A stretch of 64,000 bases of DNA. Origin: a virus. The stretch covers positions 1 through 64,000 of the IMG/VR virus record IMGVR_UViG_3300009103_000027, one strand, 5' to 3'. This document shows, piece by piece, positions 1 through 8,780 of the stretch; the first letter of the stretch is position 1; the number at the start of each line of letters is the position of its first letter. The translations under genes and the position numbers were made by a program. The notes under the pieces are model-generated. The model searched no databases and was not told the origin of the DNA. It saw only the letters and a list, made by a program, of their open reading frames with translations.

Positions 1-650
1 CTAGCTTGTTTCTTACTGGCTACGATGCCTACTTGGGTTACCAAGAAGAAGGAGTTTGGGGTGCAGTTAAGGGTGCTGGAACAGGTATGCTTATTGGTGC
101 AGCTTTCAACAAGGCAGTCCCAGCTGTCTTTGGTCCAGGCTGGCAAGGAGCAAAAGCGGGATGGGGCCTAGGTAACGCTGTGGGTGGAGTTGGAGGAATT
201 CGCAAAGCAGCAGCAATGCATAAAGCTGCACAAGGTGGTGCGACTGTTGCATCAACCACTGCTCTTGCAGTTAGAACAGCTGGTGTTGGAAATCAACTAG
301 TAAAGGTTGGTATGGCTGGTAGAGCTGCAGGAACGGCTATGGCTTGGGGCTATGGTTTAGCCTTTGGAGCTGCAGGAGCCGTTGGAGCTACACTCTTGAG
401 TCCACTAGCTTTGGCGGGTATGGGGGCCATGGCAGTAGCTGATAGAGCAGTTGATTTTTATGAAAGAGGAACGCAAGCAGGTATCAGAGAGAGGCAGGTT
501 AGAAACCTAGAAATGGGAGCACCAGTTGCAGACCCATTTGGAACCATCTCAACTCTAAGACAAAGAAGTTTATCTGCATTACAAAATAGTCACGTTAATG
601 GACGGATGGCACTAGGAAATGAGGCAGCACTTCTTCATTCCAGTTTTTAG
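1..650 (+). CDS. Gly/Ala-rich hydrophobic protein, 5' end outside window (partial)
   Basis: The reading frame is already open at the left edge (the codons before the first possible TTG start at 6 read on upstream), so this is the C-terminal part of a longer protein. At least 215 residues are visible. Two small-residue-rich hydrophobic stretches stand out: one near residues 25-60 and one near 110-150 (GLAFGAAGAVGATLLSPLAL), with Gly/Ala spacing like glycine zippers. The tail is polar and helical. A similar but separate Gly-rich protein follows 12 bases downstream. I do not recognise a family. Position just upstream of the terminase and the membrane-like composition would fit a minor virion or ejected protein, which is inference only. 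Confidence 0.75.
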   Translation, partial: SLFLTGYDAYLGYQEEGVWGAVKGAGTGMLIGAAFNKAVPAVFGPGWQGAKAGWGLGNAVGGVGGIRKAAAMHKAAQGGATVASTTALAVRTAGVGNQLVKVGMAGRAAGTAMAWGYGLAFGAAGAVGATLLSPLALAGMGAMAVADRAVDFYERGTQAGIRERQVRNLEMGAPVADPFGTISTLRQRSLSALQNSHVNGRMALGNEAALLHSSF

Positions 651-662
651 GAGGCATAGGTT

Positions 663-1352
663 ATGATTAGAGCAGGAGCAGCACAGGAGTTTTTCAGCAA
701 TATTGTTGGTAAAGGTCGAGGTTATTCTGAAGTGGATAGCATGGAATCTGGAATGGGTTCAGACATGTTGAAAGCAGCATTTGATTTTGCTGGAAAAAGC
801 GGAGTCCATGCAGCAACAGCTGTTGGGGCTGTGGGTGGAGCTGTTGGTGGAATACTTAGTAGCGATGCAGATCAATCCTGGTATACAGGAGCTGCGCAAG
901 GTGCCTTTGCTGGAACCCAAATAGCAAGAAGAGGGCTTGGTGGAAGAGGTGTTGCTGGAGCTGTCATGGGTGGTTTGTATGGTATGGGGGCAGATGATAC
1001 CAGTATAATGGGTGGAGCATTGATGGGTGGCTTAGGAGCTGGAGCAGGTGTGAGATATGCAAGACATGGATTTAGAGCAGGAAGAAGAGCACCAGCAGCT
1101 TATAGAAACAAAAAGGGAGAAGCGACAAAGAGAGGTTTCGTAGGTAGGGGTGGATTCGGAATGAATGCTGTTAAAAATGCAGTGAGAAGAGATGTTGGTT
1201 ATAATTGGAGACAACAGAATCCAATCAGGAAAAATAGATCAGGTGGAGTTAATGTTCGTTCTCAGCCAGCTGGCAGACCACAACTGCAACTTCCTGCAGC
1301 TCGTGGACCTAAACGAGTTAACGGGGCAATCCCACTTGGTGGCGGTTCTTAA
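663..1352 (+). CDS. Glycine-zipper-like protein with basic C-terminal tail
   Basis: A 229-residue protein with an AGGAGG ribosome site overlapping the stop codon of the previous gene. Residues about 40-145 are packed with Gly/Ala repeats such as GAVGGAVGGIL and GGALMGGLGAGAG, the pattern of glycine-zipper segments that pack closely in membranes or oligomers. From about residue 140 the chain becomes strongly basic (many Arg/Lys: RAGRRAPAAYRNKK and onward) with Pro and Gln and is probably disordered. This layout suggests a small membrane-interacting protein with a nucleic-acid- or phosphate-binding tail. No family assignment is possible by eye. It ends 15 bases before the terminase gene. Confidence 0.8.
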   Translation: MIRAGAAQEFFSNIVGKGRGYSEVDSMESGMGSDMLKAAFDFAGKSGVHAATAVGAVGGAVGGILSSDADQSWYTGAAQGAFAGTQIARRGLGGRGVAGAVMGGLYGMGADDTSIMGGALMGGLGAGAGVRYARHGFRAGRRAPAAYRNKKGEATKRGFVGRGGFGMNAVKNAVRRDVGYNWRQQNPIRKNRSGGVNVRSQPAGRPQLQLPAARGPKRVNGAIPLGGGS

Positions 1353-1367
1353 AAGAAAGGATAATGA

Positions 1368-3422
1368 ATGAGAGATCTAAATACCTGTTCTCAGAAATGC
1401 TTTAAATGCATTAAAGGGTATAAGAGAAAACACTCCCTAATTCAGGGCCAATCATTTGAGATTAACTGCAATGGCATCCCTGATCATTATATCCCCCTGA
1501 GTATATTGGAGGATATTCCAGAAACAGAAAGAGAGATCGCTCTTGCAATGGTAGATCCTGTTGCATGGGCTGCACAAACTCTTGACTGGCATTGCCTTGA
1601 TCCCGAGGGAGAGGTCTGGAAAAGAAAAAACCCTGATGAGTATTATGCCTGGAAAGAAAAGAATCCAGATGCAAGTATTTTTGGGAAGTCTAGATATCAT
1701 CGACCTTATCAAGCAACAATGCTCAGGTGCACTGCAAAGCGTAAAGTGTTTAGGATTGGACGACAGGCAGGAAAGACAGAAACACTAGTGGTAGCAATGC
1801 TCTATGCATTATTTACAAAGCCAGGAATCCCAGCAAATGAAGGCTTTAAGATAATCCTGATTACACCCTATCAGGCACAAATCGATTTAATCTTCAACAG
1901 GATGATGCAGCTGGTGCGCTCCAACCCTGTCACACAAAACTCGATAAGAAGAAACGTAAAGGCACCAATTTACACAGTGGAGCTACACAATGAAAGTATT
2001 ATTCGCGGTTTTACTGCTGGGACTAAGTCTGGCGGTAACGCTGAAGCTGTTCGTGGACAACACGGTAATATGCTTGTATTTGACGAAGCAGACTACCTCA
2101 GCTCTGGCGACATGGATGCCGCTTTAAGTATTATTACCAACTATCCGAATGCTACAGTTTGGATGAGTTCCACTCCTTCTGGTAAGAGGGAGAGGTTTTT
2201 CCAAACATGCAATAGTAAGATTTTTAAAGAATACCATTTCACATCAGAGGTTAACCCCATGTGGAATGATGAATTAGAGTCTCTTTTTAGAGAGCAATTA
2301 ACAGAAATCGGTTATGATCATGAAATTTTGGCTAACTTTGGTGAACAAGAGCAAGGTGTTTTTCAAAATAATTACATCCAGGCAGCAAAAGCTAGATATA
2401 ATTATGGAGACCTTCCATATAAAAACACATGGACCTATACAATCGGAGTAGACTGGAATGACATAGGAAACGGTACAACTATTTCTGTTCTTGGATTTAA
2501 TCCTGCAGAGAATATGTTTTATGTTGTAGATAGAGCCGTTGTTTCCAGGGAAGGTTGGACGCAGTTAAGTGCATGCCACAAGATTGCAGAATACAATAGA
2601 CTCTGGAGGCCTATCGTTATTTATATCGATGCAGGCTTTGGTGGTACGCAATATGAGGTTCTCAGAAAGTATGGCTTTGATTCTTTAAGTGACCCGACAA
2701 AGGGCCCAACACATCCAGATTCTCGTTTAAGAGATATTGTTAAAAAATATGATTTCGGTAGTAAGGTTGACGTACACGATTTATTTACTAAAAGATTAAC
2801 TAGTAAACCTGCAAAACCCTTTTTGGTTGAGAGTACAGTTCGTAGATTTGAAACTAACGATATTAGGTTTCCTGAAAGTGATGAAAAATTGGAAGCCCAA
2901 CTTCAAGGTTATATTATTGATCGGATAACTCCCACGGGAACTCCGGTTTATGCTGCAGGTGATGAGTCAGCTGGTGACCATGCTCTGGACGCATTAATGC
3001 TCTCTGTGCTAGGATTTACCTTGGAGGTCACTCCCTTAGGCAAGCCGAAGTATGATACGGGTATCGCTTTTTCTGGAAAGTTCGGAGAAGGAGTAGATGC
3101 TCTTATACACGAAGGAGATACGGTTGTTCATCCAGGAAATCGAAAAGAAAAACTACAGGAAGAAAAAGAAAGACAAAGGCCAGCATCAGGAAGAGATTCT
3201 GTTGTGAATAAACAGACTGCTCTCTTGGGAACTCAAGGTTCGCTTCCTGCCTCAAATACCCACAAGGGCAAACAGAATGTTGGTTTATGGGCTTGGCCAG
3301 GATTTGGACATGATGCCCCAAAGCCACGAGTAAGAACCCTTACCGAGGCTGAAAGTGAAGCCAAGAAAAGAATAGGCTTAAGACCAAAACTATCAAACAA
3401 GCCAGTTAGAAAAAAATTCTAA
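1368..3422 (+). CDS. terL: Terminase large subunit (ATPase-nuclease)
   Basis: The DNA-packaging motor protein, which cuts concatemeric genomes and pumps DNA into the prohead through the portal. The 684-residue sequence shows Walker A GRQAGKTE at 131-138, Walker B MLVFDEAD at 235-242 with its catalytic Glu, and the coupling motif SSTP at 267-270. The C-terminal RNase H-like nuclease shows acidic residues at D362 (IGVDWND), D421 (IYIDAGFGG) and D537/D541 (GDHALDALML). The start is the ATG after AAAGAAAGGATA; a nearby ATG at 1364 is in another frame. Two oddities: an N-terminal cysteine group (C7, C11, C14, C33), and a basic, low-complexity C-terminal extension of about 125 residues after the nuclease. 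No small terminase subunit is recognisable nearby. Confidence 0.97.
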   Translation: MRDLNTCSQKCFKCIKGYKRKHSLIQGQSFEINCNGIPDHYIPLSILEDIPETEREIALAMVDPVAWAAQTLDWHCLDPEGEVWKRKNPDEYYAWKEKNPDASIFGKSRYHRPYQATMLRCTAKRKVFRIGRQAGKTETLVVAMLYALFTKPGIPANEGFKIILITPYQAQIDLIFNRMMQLVRSNPVTQNSIRRNVKAPIYTVELHNESIIRGFTAGTKSGGNAEAVRGQHGNMLVFDEADYLSSGDMDAALSIITNYPNATVWMSSTPSGKRERFFQTCNSKIFKEYHFTSEVNPMWNDELESLFREQLTEIGYDHEILANFGEQEQGVFQNNYIQAAKARYNYGDLPYKNTWTYTIGVDWNDIGNGTTISVLGFNPAENMFYVVDRAVVSREGWTQLSACHKIAEYNRLWRPIVIYIDAGFGGTQYEVLRKYGFDSLSDPTKGPTHPDSRLRDIVKKYDFGSKVDVHDLFTKRLTSKPAKPFLVESTVRRFETNDIRFPESDEKLEAQLQGYIIDRITPTGTPVYAAGDESAGDHALDALMLSVLGFTLEVTPLGKPKYDTGIAFSGKFGEGVDALIHEGDTVVHPGNRKEKLQEEKERQRPASGRDSVVNKQTALLGTQGSLPASNTHKGKQNVGLWAWPGFGHDAPKPRVRTLTEAESEAKKRIGLRPKLSNKPVRKKF

Positions 3423-3440
3423 TTGTCTTCAGGAGTTAAT

Positions 3441-3794
3441 ATGACATTTGTGGTAAAAAAAATAGATTCAAATACAGAGCTTAGTGCTGACAATACTTTT
3501 CAGAATCCCCTCTGCTTCACTTTTGATGGAATAGTTGGGGGGAGTAAACTAATGCAACTCCTGGTTGAGAATACCGGTAATGCGCCAGAAAGCGGTTTGG
3601 AAGCAAGGGTAATAAATAACACGACTGGTGGCGTAGTAACTGTGCAATTTGGCTCAACTGGAGATGCTTGGGATAATACCTACGCTATCCCAGATATCCC
3701 AGCAGGACAATCTCAAGTCTTCTGGGTGAAGATTGATATTCTGGCAGGACAATCGATCCAAGTTTTTAAAGGCATAAAGATTCAGGTGGCGTAA
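3441..3794 (+). CDS. Small beta-rich (Ig-like) virion protein
   Basis: A 117-residue protein. I chose the ATG at 3441 because AGGAG lies 5 bases upstream; an in-frame TTG at 3423 has no such site. The sequence alternates short hydrophobic strands and polar turns (LMQLLVENTGN, EARVINNTTGGVVTVQFG, PAGQSQVFWVKIDI), typical of a single immunoglobulin-like beta sandwich. There is no signal peptide or membrane segment. Its stop overlaps the next start by one base (TAATG). Small Ig-like proteins of this kind often decorate phage capsids or tails. Which surface this one occupies cannot be told from sequence. Confidence 0.8.
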   Translation: MTFVVKKIDSNTELSADNTFQNPLCFTFDGIVGGSKLMQLLVENTGNAPESGLEARVINNTTGGVVTVQFGSTGDAWDNTYAIPDIPAGQSQVFWVKIDILAGQSIQVFKGIKIQVA

Positions 3795-4504
3795 TGAGCA
3801 GTAAACTAGATTATGACAGCAGGGATCTACTTGAGTATAGACCAGATATTGGGTTTATTGAACCAGAGGTTCAAAGCGAAGAACCTCCAGAGAAGTTATA
3901 TACACAGCATATAGATCCAAAGACTCCAGTTCTGGTTGCAAAGGCAACACAAAAGTTTGCAGAGAATATTGAGAAAGTTGCAGAATCTGTACAAGAGGAG
4001 GCAGATCGCTTGTCTGAAGGGTTTTGCATCACTCTGGACAGAAAAAGAGATTATACTGCAATAATGGCAATGCGCAGACACTACCCAAATAGTGATCCCT
4101 TTAAGATTTGTTATGAACAATACAAGCAATGCAAGGAACATTTACGAGAAGTTGCAAATGGAACCTCAAGTAAAATGCTTACAGCTGTTTCAAAAGAGAC
4201 CATCAATAAAGAAAAGGCAGCAATAAATAAAGCGTTTGGTTCAAGCTCTACAAATAGAGATCTTAGTGAAATCCTAAGTAGTATTGGTCCGAAATCAGAT
4301 ATGCGACCAACCGATAAGCTGTTAGAACCCTTGGATATTGAAGAGTTTCAAGATACTGCTCTTAGGCAGTTAGCAAATATGCTCTGGAAGAAATTTATCA
4401 AACCGGTAATCCCTTTGCCTCCGGGCATCTCCTTTTTACCTGATGAGATTGCTCCAATGCCCAAGGGCTCAATAACTCCAGACCAAATGATGGGTAAGAA
4501 ATAA
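3794..4504 (+). CDS. Hypothetical helical protein between terminase and portal
   Basis: A 236-residue protein starting inside the stop codon of the previous gene (TAATG), so translation is likely coupled. Residues about 45-75 form a charged helix (KFAENIEKVAESVQEEADRL), followed by a Cys- and Lys-rich helical part and a proline-rich C-terminus (KPVIPLPPGISFLP). I do not recognise a family. Its place between terminase and portal suggests a packaging or head-assembly role, but no motif supports a specific function. Confidence 0.8.
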   Translation: MSSKLDYDSRDLLEYRPDIGFIEPEVQSEEPPEKLYTQHIDPKTPVLVAKATQKFAENIEKVAESVQEEADRLSEGFCITLDRKRDYTAIMAMRRHYPNSDPFKICYEQYKQCKEHLREVANGTSSKMLTAVSKETINKEKAAINKAFGSSSTNRDLSEILSSIGPKSDMRPTDKLLEPLDIEEFQDTALRQLANMLWKKFIKPVIPLPPGISFLPDEIAPMPKGSITPDQMMGKK

Positions 4505-4505
4505 A

Positions 4506-6425
4506 ATGGAATCTTTTGGACCTACTTATACTGCAGATTGTGAAATGATAGTTCGAGTCTTCGAAAAGGCAGCAATCTATTCTACAGATCCTAGGTCTGT
4601 TTATTCCATGACAACTCCCATCCTAAGTAAAATCAGATCTGATGCACGTAATGCCCAGGATCAGTTTCAAGGACAATTCGATCTTTCTGATAGTCTAGAC
4701 AAGGAGCGTATCCCTCAGAACGCAGGAATGAATAAGATAACAAATAGTTATGATAATACTTCTGCTTTTAATATTGCTACAAACACTTCTGAGGATAAGG
4801 ATTTTTATCAAGATCTTGCAAACTCTGCCTCCAATTCGATTAATGACAATCCGACAGACAAGTCTCAAGATACAGAAGGAACTAATGCGATTGCTGACTT
4901 CTTTTATGGCTCCGAAGGTGACAGGAATAGCGCTCAACAATGGATGAGTGACTGCATTCCTTGTGAAAATAGAATTAGAGCTGCTGGAGAATTTGTAGAG
5001 AATTTTTTTACTGGGGAAGGAACAAATGCCTATGACCAGTGGCTAGATATTCAGCAACAACATCTTCTTGGTGCAGTTCAGAAGTTAAAGTCAATTTTAG
5101 ATATGTTTAGAAATCAAGGGGCAAGTGCAATGCATAGCATCTGTGCTTTCTTCGATCAATTCAATGCGAAGTGGTGCCCTTCAGATATATTGGTTATGAT
5201 CAAAGCCCTCTCGGGATTACTTATAAAAATATCAATTGATCTTCTTGGGGATTTTAATTTTTTAGCAAGTCTTGTTGCTGCACTGATTACTCCTATCTTA
5301 AGCACGGTAGTTCAGTTATTAAAAAATTTAATCATGGCTATTGTAGATCCTGTCTGGTGTATGATTGATGGGCTGCAAGAAGCTGTGTTAACTATGATTA
5401 GTGGAGCCTCAGAGCTTACAGAATTTGCAGAGGATGTAACTGGTCGTGCAGGCTTTGGTGCTGGAATGACTGCTGCAGATAGAGCGCCAAAAGATATTCC
5501 CGAATTAAAAGACTTCCCTTGGACGACAGAAGATAGGGTTAACCAGACATTTGCCAGAACTGTTCCTGATTATGAACAAGCCACTATTATGAGGAAAAAG
5601 CATCCATGGGCACCAGATATGTCTATGGAAGTCCCCAAGGTTAAAAGCAGAAAAGAAGATAGAGTTTCTCTTTTTGATTATCGAGCAACTTCTGAAAATG
5701 ACTGGACATATGCTCACTTTTTGGAGCTTGATCAGAAAAAAGCAAGCATGGATAAGCTTGTAGCAGAAGGCAAGATGACCAAAGATAATAAAGATTATCA
5801 GGCTGTTAGTAAAGAATGGAATGATGCGAATTTAAGAAGGTATATGAAAAATACGCAAGACTTTATTCAAGCCACAGAAGATTTGCAACAAAAAACAGAT
5901 AGCTTTATTCGAACAATGATAGATAATTTAATGGAGTTTGCTTTGTGGGTAGAAAACTTATTTAGGGATACTATACTTGAGTTTGGCAAGCTTGTGGGAG
6001 ATTCCTTTACTGTGGAGATGGGTTTCTTGAATAAGTCTGGTCAAAAATTAACAGCTATTCAGTCGATTTTATTATTAACTACTCTGTTAAAATGGGATGG
6101 AAAATGTGATAATGAAGAAAAGCTACAAGAACTACTAACTGAAGTTTATGGCTATGGTCCGAAAACTGTAATCTTAACAGAGGATGGGAAAGTCAAAATT
6201 GTTGATGAGCAAACAGGTGAGTTTGCAGGTCCTGTAGCAAGGTGGACCGCAATGGATATTGGAGAGATTGGGAATCCTCAATTAGATGCAGCAATGACTT
6301 CTTTACAAGAAAAGTTTACATCTCCCACAGAAATGGTATTTTCTTGCAATAAATCAAGTTCTTCCGAAATAAGTACGGCGCAAGTTAATCAGTGGATTCA
6401 GGAACTACAAAACACAACGACATAA
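4506..6425 (+). CDS. Hypothetical virion-associated protein with a long hydrophobic segment
   Basis: A 639-residue protein starting one base after the previous stop. The N-terminal 160 residues are Ser/Asn/Asp-rich and probably flexible. Residues about 230-300 form an unusually long hydrophobic run (LLIKISIDLLGDFNFLASLV through ILSTVVQLLKNLIMAIV and VLTMISG), enough for two or three membrane-spanning or buried helices. The C-terminal half is charged and helical (residues about 400-500). Cysteine pairs occur near 151-154 and in CAFFDQFNAKWC. No family is recognised. In this position, just before the portal, it could be an internal or portal-vertex protein; that is inference. Confidence 0.8.
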   Translation: MESFGPTYTADCEMIVRVFEKAAIYSTDPRSVYSMTTPILSKIRSDARNAQDQFQGQFDLSDSLDKERIPQNAGMNKITNSYDNTSAFNIATNTSEDKDFYQDLANSASNSINDNPTDKSQDTEGTNAIADFFYGSEGDRNSAQQWMSDCIPCENRIRAAGEFVENFFTGEGTNAYDQWLDIQQQHLLGAVQKLKSILDMFRNQGASAMHSICAFFDQFNAKWCPSDILVMIKALSGLLIKISIDLLGDFNFLASLVAALITPILSTVVQLLKNLIMAIVDPVWCMIDGLQEAVLTMISGASELTEFAEDVTGRAGFGAGMTAADRAPKDIPELKDFPWTTEDRVNQTFARTVPDYEQATIMRKKHPWAPDMSMEVPKVKSRKEDRVSLFDYRATSENDWTYAHFLELDQKKASMDKLVAEGKMTKDNKDYQAVSKEWNDANLRRYMKNTQDFIQATEDLQQKTDSFIRTMIDNLMEFALWVENLFRDTILEFGKLVGDSFTVEMGFLNKSGQKLTAIQSILLLTTLLKWDGKCDNEEKLQELLTEVYGYGPKTVILTEDGKVKIVDEQTGEFAGPVARWTAMDIGEIGNPQLDAAMTSLQEKFTSPTEMVFSCNKSSSSEISTAQVNQWIQELQNTTT

Positions 6426-6437
6426 AAGGGGTTTTTT

Positions 6438-8642
6438 ATGAAGATATTTGGAATAGAATTTAAATCAAAAAAAGAAGCACTAGAAATAGTGGAAGTGATC
6501 GAAGACAAGGTCCCAGAAGTCAAGGCTATTATTCCTGCCAGCAAGAAACCTGCAATTGTCCCTCCTGTAAGAGATCCAGCGTTATCTTATTATTCTAATA
6601 CTGGAATTTCAAGAAGAAGTAACTTTCAGTTACCAGAGTATGATCTTGCAGAAATTGGTAGAGTTGAAGACGTTGAGAGTTTTACTCGACAAGCATTTGA
6701 TAAAAAAGTGGCTTTAATGTTTAAAGAAGGTTGGGACTTCGTTGGCAAAAATCCAAAGACCTTAAAGTATATTCAGATGCGATTCGATCAAATTGCACAA
6801 GCTTCAAATTCTTCTACTTCAGGTTTGTTTAGAAGCATTGGCTCCTCTTTGATCAGAAAATCAAACTGTTTTGTTGTTAAAGTTCGCAAGATTGAGGCTT
6901 CTGGAGGCAAGGTGAGAACTCCACCAGGAAAGAAAGCCTCCCTGATTCCTGTAGCAGGCTACTTTATCGCACCTGCAGAGACCATGGAGTATAGAATTTC
7001 TGGAAACAGGATTGCTAAATGGCGACAGAGAATGCCTGATGGAACGAAAAAAGAATACGGAACAGATAATATTATTCACTTTCATATGGATAGAAAAGAA
7101 GGATTTGTCTTTGGTACACCCACGATTGTTCCTGTATTAGATGATATTCGTGCATTAAGAAAAATAGAAGAAAATATCGAGCTTTTAATTTATCAACATC
7201 TGTTTCCTTTGTTTCAGTATAAGGTTGGAACCCCTGAAGCACCTGCAGGCATTACAGAAACTGGACAAAGAGAAATCGATGTGGTTAGACAAGAGATTCA
7301 GTATATGCCATCAGAAGGTGGAATTGTCACTCCTGAACGTCATGAAATCAGTACGATTGGAGCAGAGGGTCGAGCGCTTAGAGCTGAAGCATATCTGGAA
7401 TATTTCAAGAAAAGAGTAATCTCTGGCTTGGGAATTTCTGCTGTTGACTTGGGAGAGGGTTCAACTTCGAATAGATCCACTGCAGATAATATGTCTCGTA
7501 ACCTTATTGATTCCGTAAAGAATGTCCAGCAGATCATGGAGGCTTTTGTTAATCAACATTTGATTAATGAATTGCTATTAGAGTCTACCTTTGGAGACGA
7601 GGTTCTTGATGATGAAAATATCGTTAAAGTTAAATTCAAAGAGATTGATATTGATGCTCAAATCAAAAAAGAGACTCACCTTGCAGATCAATTTAATAAG
7701 GATATGATTACTCACGATGAGGGTCGTAGACGTATGGGTTATGAGCCCCTAGTTATTCCAACACCTGAAGAAATTGATAGCCAAACAGACAGTGCAGATA
7801 ATTATCCAGAGTGGCATAAAACAAGATGGAAAATGTTTCAGATGCCTACTCTGTTGATTCAAGCACTTGATGAGCCATTCTCCCCAGTAGCAAAAGCACT
7901 GGCTAAAGACAATTCTGTTAGTATGACTTCTGGTGACTTTAGTGAGTCTAGCAATGAGAAGCAAACGAAGGAGCTAGAATTAGTCAAAGCTAAAAAGCCA
8001 GATCCTAAACCTGCTCAGCCAGCCAAGAAGAAAGACGGATATTTAACAAGTACATTTAATCAAACCAAGCAAGATGTTTTGTTTAGAATATCTGCTAAAA
8101 GCAGATTAGAAAAAGATTGGATAGCTGCACTTGTGAGAGCAGAGTTGTTGACGGGGATTCAGACCTTACTGTCAGAACAAATGATAGCTTATAGAAATGG
8201 GTACGGAAAACATGCAAATACTTTTGATCCGAAATTTATAGAAGGAACAATGGTTGCAAGAACATTTTTTAGAGATAGGCTAGAGCGCTATATACATCGC
8301 TTAACAGAAGAGATTATTTCTTCCCTTAAACGAAATGTTTCTGAGAATGCAACCTCTCAAGAAATGCTATCTAAGGCTAGAGCTATTTTTGATTCTTTTG
8401 AATTTAGAACTAGATTTATTGAAGATGTTGAAATTCGAAAAGCATTTAATTTTGGAGAAGTTATTGCACAAAGAGACCTTGGAATTGAGTCTCTTTTTGT
8501 GTATAGTGATCAAGGAACGTGTGAAATCGGGAATGCACTAAAAGGGAAACAAGTACAATTAAAAAATATCACCTTAGAAGATGTCCCCCCATTTCATGCA
8601 AAGTGTAGCTACACTCTTGTTCAAAACATTCCAGAAGAATAA
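6438..8642 (+). CDS. Portal protein with C-terminal MuF-like minor head domain
   Basis: The portal forms the dodecameric ring at the capsid vertex through which DNA passes. The 734-residue protein has a portal-type N-terminal two thirds: a wing-like region with the VALMFKEGWDFVG segment, a long stem region, a clip, and the helical stretch following LGEGSTSNRSTADNMSRNLI. A Lys/Pro linker near 515-535 separates a second domain. That domain ends at 691-728 with DQGTCEIGNALKGKQ and PPFHAKCSYTLV, matching the C-terminal signature of Mu gpF/SPP1 gp7-type head morphogenesis proteins (D-G-x-T-C, small-residue-L-x-G-K, PP-H-x-x-C-x). The usual second Cys of the CxxC pair is replaced. Portal and MuF are usually adjacent separate genes; here they appear fused. 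Confidence 0.9.
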   Translation: MKIFGIEFKSKKEALEIVEVIEDKVPEVKAIIPASKKPAIVPPVRDPALSYYSNTGISRRSNFQLPEYDLAEIGRVEDVESFTRQAFDKKVALMFKEGWDFVGKNPKTLKYIQMRFDQIAQASNSSTSGLFRSIGSSLIRKSNCFVVKVRKIEASGGKVRTPPGKKASLIPVAGYFIAPAETMEYRISGNRIAKWRQRMPDGTKKEYGTDNIIHFHMDRKEGFVFGTPTIVPVLDDIRALRKIEENIELLIYQHLFPLFQYKVGTPEAPAGITETGQREIDVVRQEIQYMPSEGGIVTPERHEISTIGAEGRALRAEAYLEYFKKRVISGLGISAVDLGEGSTSNRSTADNMSRNLIDSVKNVQQIMEAFVNQHLINELLLESTFGDEVLDDENIVKVKFKEIDIDAQIKKETHLADQFNKDMITHDEGRRRMGYEPLVIPTPEEIDSQTDSADNYPEWHKTRWKMFQMPTLLIQALDEPFSPVAKALAKDNSVSMTSGDFSESSNEKQTKELELVKAKKPDPKPAQPAKKKDGYLTSTFNQTKQDVLFRISAKSRLEKDWIAALVRAELLTGIQTLLSEQMIAYRNGYGKHANTFDPKFIEGTMVARTFFRDRLERYIHRLTEEIISSLKRNVSENATSQEMLSKARAIFDSFEFRTRFIEDVEIRKAFNFGEVIAQRDLGIESLFVYSDQGTCEIGNALKGKQVQLKNITLEDVPPFHAKCSYTLVQNIPEE

Positions 8643-8657
8643 AAATTTTGTAAAAAC

Positions 8658-8721
8658 TTGATTCTTTTAGGAAATAAGTCTAATATAAGAAATTGACACC
8701 CCTGAAAATATTAGATAAATA
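8658..8721 (+). promoter_or_regulatory. Two overlapping sigma-70-like promoter candidates
   Basis: The 138-base gap between portal and protease is the largest in the window and is very AT-rich. It contains TTGATT (8658-8663), 17 bases, then TAATAT (8681-8686); and a perfect -35 TTGACA (8693-8698), 17 bases, then TAAATA (8716-8721). The second has a weaker -10. Either could drive the protease/capsid unit that ends at the terminator near 13600. This is motif matching only; a phage-specific late promoter could look different. Confidence 0.4.
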
Positions 8722-8755
8722 AAGATTAGATTAGATAGATTAGACTTAAATTAGA
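8711..8755 (+). repeat. Short TTAGA direct-repeat cluster in the head-unit leader
   Basis: TTAGA occurs five times in 45 bases (8711, 8726, 8731, 8740, 8751), partly as tandem GATTA units, between the promoter candidates and the protease start. It could be a leader, a protein-binding site or simple AT-rich drift. No inverted symmetry is obvious. Confidence 0.6.
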
Positions 8756-8780
8756 ACCATTGCATTGGAGCAATATCTTT

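Noticed and set aside
3423-3440. TTG at 3423 as start of the small Ig-like protein
   Set aside because: It sits directly on the terminase stop without a Shine-Dalgarno site; the ATG at 3441 has AGGAG at good spacing.
8760-8780. TTG at 8760 as start of the protease gene
   Set aside because: No ribosome site lies upstream of it, while the ATG at 8781 has GGAG ten bases before it.
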